Positions 16,396 to 20,593 of a stretch of 20,593 nucleotides of DNA are shown here, piece after piece. Location of the stretch: contig VDLU01000013.1 in NCBI GenBank assembly GCA_006247105.1, forward strand, positions 1 through 20,593, given 5' to 3'. The position numbers were made by a program, and so were the translations under genes. Source of the DNA: Giardia muris. Lineage: Eukaryota > Fornicata > Diplomonadida > Hexamitidae. A model generated the notes under the pieces. It saw nothing but the letters and a program-made list of their open reading frames with translations. It was not told the origin of the DNA and did no database searches. The stretch's first letter is position 1. Every line of letters starts with the position of its first letter.

Positions 16396-17859
16396 ATGTT
16401 CGATACGGATTTGATGGAGGCGGTCAAGAAGGGAGACCTCAAGGGCGTGAAAAGGAATCTCAGTCAGGCTGGGAAACAGGATGGATATGGTGGGACGGCC
16501 CTGATGTGGGCTGCAATTAATGGCCGCGCCGATTTCATCTCCCTACTTGAGAAGGAGATTGGAATGCAGGACAACAGGGGATGGACCGCATTGATGCTAG
16601 CCGCCCACAAAGGCAATACGGATTGTGCCAGACTCCTCCTCTCAGAGGCCGGGAAGCAAACGACGGGGGAATGGATTGGCTTTCCCCCCGGGACGACCGC
16701 TCTCATGACGGCAGCTCATCGGAATTATCCCGAGATTGTTGAGCTCCTTCTCCCCTATGAGCAGGGAATGACTGATTCCAAGGGTCATACCGCTCAATGG
16801 CATGCAAACAGCAGTCCAGAGAAAGGCGACTTCACCGAAGTCCGCAAGCTCCTCGAGAACGAAGGGACAGAGCGAATCCCTCCTCCGAGAGAAGAATGTC
16901 TGCTTATGGCATCTGCAATCACTGGAGACATCGAGGGAGTCAGGAAGCACCTGGATCGTGTCGGATATCAGGATCCGACCGGGACGACGGCATTGATGAT
17001 GGCAGCAAGCTATGGTCACTCTAATTGCATCCCCTTCCTAGAAAGAGAAATTGGGATGCAAAGCAATGATGGGACGACCGCATTGATGAAGGCCGCAATG
17101 AAAGGTCACACTAGTTGCATTCCCCTACTTGAGAAGGAGATCGGGATGCAGGACAACTCTGGATGGACTGCATTGATGCTGGCCGCCTACCATGGCAATA
17201 CGGACTGCGCCCGGCTCCTCTTCTCTGAAGCGGGGAAGCAAACAACGAAGAGTAGTGGGATCACCTCGAATGGCAAAACAGTTCCCTTCCCTTCCGGAAT
17301 GACGGCTCTCATGCCTGCAGCCTACTTCAACCGCCCTGAAATCGTCCAGCTCCTTCTTCCCTACGAGCAAGGATTAAAGGATTCCGAAGGACACACTGCC
17401 AAGTGGTATGCAAACAACAGTCCAGAGAAAGGAGACTTCACCCAGGTCCGCCAGCTCCTCGAGGACGAAGGGATAGAACGACTTCCTCCATCAAGTCCTG
17501 GACTAACCAATCAGGAACATATCAACAAGCTCACAGCTGAGATCGAGTCTCTCAAGAAAGACCTCTTCTCGTCCAAGAATGCCCTAGAGGAGACAAGGAA
17601 GGAGCTATCCCAACTGAATCAGGAAAACTCCTCGCTCAAACAGCAGCTCGACAATGCTATCAATGAGTCCAAGAGGCATGCGGAGATGAACGAGGACCTT
17701 CGAAAGGCCTCTGACCAGAATCGAGCCCTCATCAACGCCTCACCACCGAGAAGGCGACTCTTCAGGAGCAGCTCTCCAAGACCATTGAGGACCTCAAGAG
17801 AGCACTCGCAGACCAGAAGGCCCAGAACCTCGTCCTCGAGAAGGAGAACGCCCAACTGA
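16396..17859 (+). CDS. ankyrin-repeat / coiled-coil protein (protein 21.1-like), frameshifted copy
   Basis: As read, this encodes 487 residues. Residues 1 to about 365 are ankyrin repeats of the same two-module plan as copy 1 but clearly diverged, with one additional repeat of about 32 residues (around 222-253). Coiled coil starts at about 373. The SSLKQQL element occurs once, not twice, so the 39 residues between the two copies in the intact gene are absent. After ALINA (about 17738) the frame is lost: a run of three C in copy 1 is two C here, producing about 40 Arg/Ser/Pro-rich residues and an early stop. The ATG follows TTCAAAA as in copy 1. The protein may be genuinely truncated, or the base may be missing from the assembly. 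Confidence 0.82.
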   Translation: MFDTDLMEAVKKGDLKGVKRNLSQAGKQDGYGGTALMWAAINGRADFISLLEKEIGMQDNRGWTALMLAAHKGNTDCARLLLSEAGKQTTGEWIGFPPGTTALMTAAHRNYPEIVELLLPYEQGMTDSKGHTAQWHANSSPEKGDFTEVRKLLENEGTERIPPPREECLLMASAITGDIEGVRKHLDRVGYQDPTGTTALMMAASYGHSNCIPFLEREIGMQSNDGTTALMKAAMKGHTSCIPLLEKEIGMQDNSGWTALMLAAYHGNTDCARLLFSEAGKQTTKSSGITSNGKTVPFPSGMTALMPAAYFNRPEIVQLLLPYEQGLKDSEGHTAKWYANNSPEKGDFTQVRQLLEDEGIERLPPSSPGLTNQEHINKLTAEIESLKKDLFSSKNALEETRKELSQLNQENSSLKQQLDNAINESKRHAEMNEDLRKASDQNRALINASPPRRRLFRSSSPRPLRTSREHSQTRRPRTSSSRRRTPN

Positions 17860-18000
17860 GGACCGAGAGCCATGACATGAAAGACCTTCGGAGACGCCTC
17901 GAGGAGGTGGAGGAGGAGAAGAGGATCCTCCTCCAGAACCTCGCTGCTGTCGGGGGCAGGCTCACAACCACCCCAGGGCCTTGGAACGCCCACTGGATGA
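17740..18000 (+). pseudogene. displaced 3' end of ankyrin gene copy 2
   Basis: The rest of the coiled coil, including MKDLRRRLEEVEEEK, continues in a different frame. Two further single-base losses relative to copy 1 (near 17965 and in the C run at 17971-17974) bring the frame back, so that it would end at the same TGA (17998-18000). Three one-base losses summing to a codon, all at short homopolymers or repeats, are suspicious of sequencing error. Confidence 0.75.
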
Positions 18001-18128
18001 CCTGCGTCCGGCAGGGGCGGGAGGTCGGAAGGCCCGGCCGGATGAAGGAGTCCCCGTCGGTCCTCCTATGGCCTCCGGGATCAACGGTCATCGTCCAGTG
18101 CCCCGGTCTTCGTCCTTCGATCAAGAGG

Positions 18129-18135
18129 AGTGAAC
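18129..18135 (+). terminator. AGTGAAC poly(A) signal of ankyrin gene copy 2
   Basis: Matches AGTRAAY and lies at the equivalent place to the signal at 8773-8779 of copy 1, about 130 bases beyond the shared TGA. Confidence 0.45.
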
Positions 18136-18354
18136 GGGATCACGGGAGGGACGAGAGGACGACCATGAGCCCCGGTTGATCCCAACCCGTCTCCATGAAG
18201 GAGGGCCGGCCTCCTGGATCTGCCTGAGGGCATGGATGGAGAGCGGGGAAGGGCACCAGGTCGTGCATGGCTGTGTGAGCCAATGCCGGCTGCTCACTGC
18301 TCCGGACTCGTGACAGAAGTGGGTGTCCGGAGTTCACGCCCTCCAGCTTGTGGG

Positions 18355-19376
18355 TCGTGAGTGGAACCGTGCACGTTGGACATCTCGTTCTCCGGACCAA
18401 CGCCCCTTGAAGGAACCCGTAGACGCATGGGTCGCAATCCCATGTCAGGATGGTACCGCAACGACAAACGCTCTGGGTCCTAAGCACCTCTGTATAAGCA
18501 CATGATGCAGGATGGTTCCCCTCGATGAGGAGGGCTCAACGACGACCAGTTCGACAGCACTCTACGTGAGCGGCACCTTCTTTGCGGCATCCTCAGGCCA
18601 TATGGCCCGGAAGTCCGGCAGTACCGTCGGGATGGAGAGCCGTGGTTGAGGAGCAGGGTGCGTGCTGAGGTCGAGGTCACCGTGCTGGCGGTTATGACGA
18701 TGGATGCGCCCCACTTCCCTATCCATCCTTGCCATCCTCCCCGTCCTGGGCCGGGGGGCCTCATCGCCTCCACTTACGATGGAGGAGTCCCGTACCTTCT
18801 CCCGTCCCGCGTGACGTGCCAGTCGAGGAGAATCCGTCCAAAAAAGAGCAAGGCTCGACACGACCGGTTAAGCACCCCGAACCCGCCCCCTGTCCTCAAA
18901 GGGCCGCTTTCCCCTTGACAAGCCCCCGACGCTTGAGGGACGCGAAAGATCGCATCCTCATCAACCATGATGATTCCACCACCAGGCCACCCCCTGCCTG
19001 ATAATGAGCAGGAGATGCTTTAATAGTGTTGGTTTCACTTAGACGCGGAAGACGGACTTCGATGTATCTTGGCTCCTCGCCCCCTAGGAGTAGTACGCGG
19101 ACACGGTTATCTATTGATTGACGCATGATCGCGTCCCTGATGAGGCGCCTCGGGACAGTTATGCGTTTCGTATTGGTCTGAATCTAGGTTGTATGCCCAC
19201 GTCCAGCAGTACGTCTTTCCGTTACGCCTGTCGATGTGAATGTCTCCTACGCGGTGTCAGCACCAACAGTCGTTGCAGAAGACCATCCAACCATTTTGTG
19301 GGCAAGTGTACCACTCTAGACAGTGCGTTTCCTCTTCTTGTTCGGTCCTGATTGTCTCAACTTTGTGGGGCAAAAA
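18355..19376. other. region between inverted repeat and Rep relic; only weak small frames
   Basis: No confident gene. Two minus-strand frames are worth recording. 18140-18529 runs out of the repeat and contains paired cysteines (VCRCG, CDPC, CPTC) at 18350-18470. 18896-19186 has no ATG at its opening (first ATG at 19126) and reads protein-like through RQSIDNRVRVLLLGGEEPRY before ending at 18896. Neither matches a family I recognise. GC content falls from about 18960 onward, in step with the Rep relic to the right. Confidence 0.4.
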
Positions 19377-20325
19377 ATGGAGCCAAGTAAGAGGCGACCT
19401 CCTACACCACGCCATTAGGTATTCACGGCGCGGAGGAGCCATTACGGATGGTGCCGTCTGATTTATCCTCTCGCGTGCGATATGTTGTCTGGCAGCACGA
19501 GAAGGCTCCCACGACCGATGCATGCTCAAGGATATGCTGAATTCACCGATTTCTCACGCTTTACAACAGCGCGATCTCTTCTTCAATTACCTGAAGGAAC
19601 GCACCTTGAGGTTCGAGCGGGTACACGTTCTCAAGCACGAGACTACTGTAGGAGGGAGGAGACCGTGTTGATGGATCCTGGAAACAAGGCACTTGGCAGC
19701 CTGAAAGGGGTAGTGCTGCTCGCCTTTTTGGAGGCCAGACGCCTGAGGAGTTCCTTCGTTCGTGGGACGACTCTGCGAACGTTGCTGATCTGTCTATAGA
19801 TCGAGACGCTCTCGTGCATCGCTTCCCTTCTATCTTTGCACGGGAGTCTAACTTGGTTTGCTTATGGACTTGACGTCTCCTCAATGCCCGCATCTCGACC
19901 GTCGACATTAAGCTGTTCGACTGGCAGATCGCTCTGCCTCGTCACCTACGCGCCCCTAGACGAGGAGGAGCTTTTGGAACTGGCACGAGTCTGCCACTGG
20001 TAAATCGACGTTCGTCAGTACTTGGCACGTGTCGAGTTTCGTCGCGTTCTTATCCCTCGTTGGTCCTTGAGGGATCTCCTCCTTGCGTACGTCACTGGAT
20101 CATAGCCTTCAGTATGCCACGCGATGCACAGGAGGAGTTCTTGCAGGACCGCACGTATCCGACCACGCTCGAACGTACCTCTGATGGAGGTATCCAGATG
20201 TCAGACAAGTATATGTCCTGTCAGAAGTACGTTGATGCTCATGTGATCGTGACCGCGAACACCTCTCCTCTATACGAGAAAGCTCCCGAAGTGCATCGTT
20301 GAGATCTACCTCGACCTTCATCTAT
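19377..20325 (+). pseudogene. rep: CRESS-DNA-virus-type replication initiator (Rep) relic
   Basis: About 950 bases hold, in order but in shifting frames, the landmarks of a Rep protein (usual length about 300 residues). These are a VFT motif-I remnant after an in-frame TAG (19416), QHEKAPTT (about 19490-19516), the metal-binding HAQGY (19521-19535), HLEVRAGT (19602), the catalytic-tyrosine motif DYCRRE (19641), GSWKQGTW (about 19673), a Walker A GKST (19999-20010), a Walker B-region IIAFSMPR (about 20100) and the motif-C VIVTAN (20243-20260). The first ATG (19377) follows CAAAAA. At least five frame changes and a TGA near 19877 break it, YxxK has become YxxR, and the Walker B acidic residue appears to be Ser. 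Family: HUH endonuclease plus superfamily 3 helicase of circular ssDNA viruses. Giardia is a proposed host of Vilyaviridae. It is non-functional as read. Confidence 0.85.
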
Positions 20326-20593
20326 GGTCTGTGCATATTGGGTGCTCGTGTTCCTAGAGGTCAGTCGGAACAATGAAGCAGGGAAGAGTCAGGAACAGAT
20401 GACTTCGATCCACGAGGAGCAGCACGTGATCAGCCGCCCCTAATCAACCTCTGAGACCCTGGGGATGGCGTCTCTTCGCTTTGTTCCGGTCGGGTTCATC
20501 GAATGCGAATATAGTGGACTGCTTCTTGTTCGATCTGCACGAGTCAACCCCGGTCTCCCATGACTTCCCCTCTTCGAGGGACCACGGGGCAAC
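20326..20593. other. right edge, nothing recognised
   Basis: After the Rep relic the sequence has no recognisable gene or repeat. No capsid-like frame, origin nonamer or terminal repeat is visible before the window ends. Confidence 0.4.

Larger units (their letters stand above)
16268..18354 (+). repeat. large inverted repeat, right arm
   Basis: Counterpart of 8553-10690 in opposite orientation. The region from about 17500 to 18354 is nearly identical to the left arm except for substitutions, a 117-base deletion in the coiled-coil part and about five single-base losses. Similarity ends sharply just after CTCCAGCTTGTGGG at 18354. Confidence 0.85.

Noticed and set aside
19015..19035. TAATAGTGT as a CRESS replication-origin nonamer
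   Set aside because: Does not match the TAATATTAC/TAGTATTAC consensus closely and no flanking stem is visible.
1..20593. CRISPR array, tRNA genes, insertion sequences, canonical Giardia introns
   Set aside because: None of the expected signatures (regular spacers, cloverleaf A/B boxes, transposase frames with terminal repeats, or Giardia splice-site consensus) was found by eye on either strand.

Overview
The window looks like a subtelomere-type or rDNA-flanking region of a Giardia species, most likely Giardia muris. The evidence is a very short eukaryotic rRNA operon (SSU about 1.43 kb), cysteine-rich CXXC surface proteins ending in a transmembrane helix plus CRGK (VSP family), ankyrin/coiled-coil proteins of the Giardia 'protein 21.1' type, AGTRAAY-type polyadenylation signals, and A-rich start contexts. 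The SSU 5' end reads GTTGATCCTGCC rather than the GTCGATCC I recall for G. intestinalis, and the rRNA is less extremely GC-rich. The species assignment is inference.

Layout. 1-2764: GC-rich, repeat-rich rDNA intergenic spacer. 2765-7054: one complete rRNA transcription unit on the minus strand (SSU, 5.8S, LSU), preceded at 7055-7265 by a short 5' spacer with a promoter-like block that also occurs twice near the left edge of the window. 7266-8552: no recognisable gene. 8553-10690 and 16268-18354 are the two arms of a large inverted repeat of about 2.1 kb. Each arm carries an ankyrin-repeat/coiled-coil gene with its conserved 5' and 3' flanks. The left copy (minus strand) is intact. The right copy (plus strand) is frameshifted by single-base deletions near its end. 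Between the arms lies a head-to-tail array of three VSP modules on the minus strand (A 14946-13318, B 13293-11308, C 11283-10642). 18355-19376 has only weak small open frames. 19377-20325 holds the broken remains of a CRESS-DNA-virus-type Rep gene (HUH endonuclease plus SF3 helicase). 20326-20593 has nothing recognisable.

The most interesting structure is the VSP array. All three modules share one reading frame and repeat at exactly 2010 bp where this can be measured. They are separated by an identical 24-base spacer bounded by two in-frame TGA codons and containing an AGTGAAT poly(A) signal. Modules B and C have no ATG and no signal peptide, so they look like a silent sequence repertoire rather than independently expressed genes. 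The second highlight is the Rep relic, which fits known links between Giardia and CRESS viruses (Vilyaviridae). Several indels in the right third of the window are single-base losses in short homopolymers, so part of the apparent gene decay there may be assembly error.
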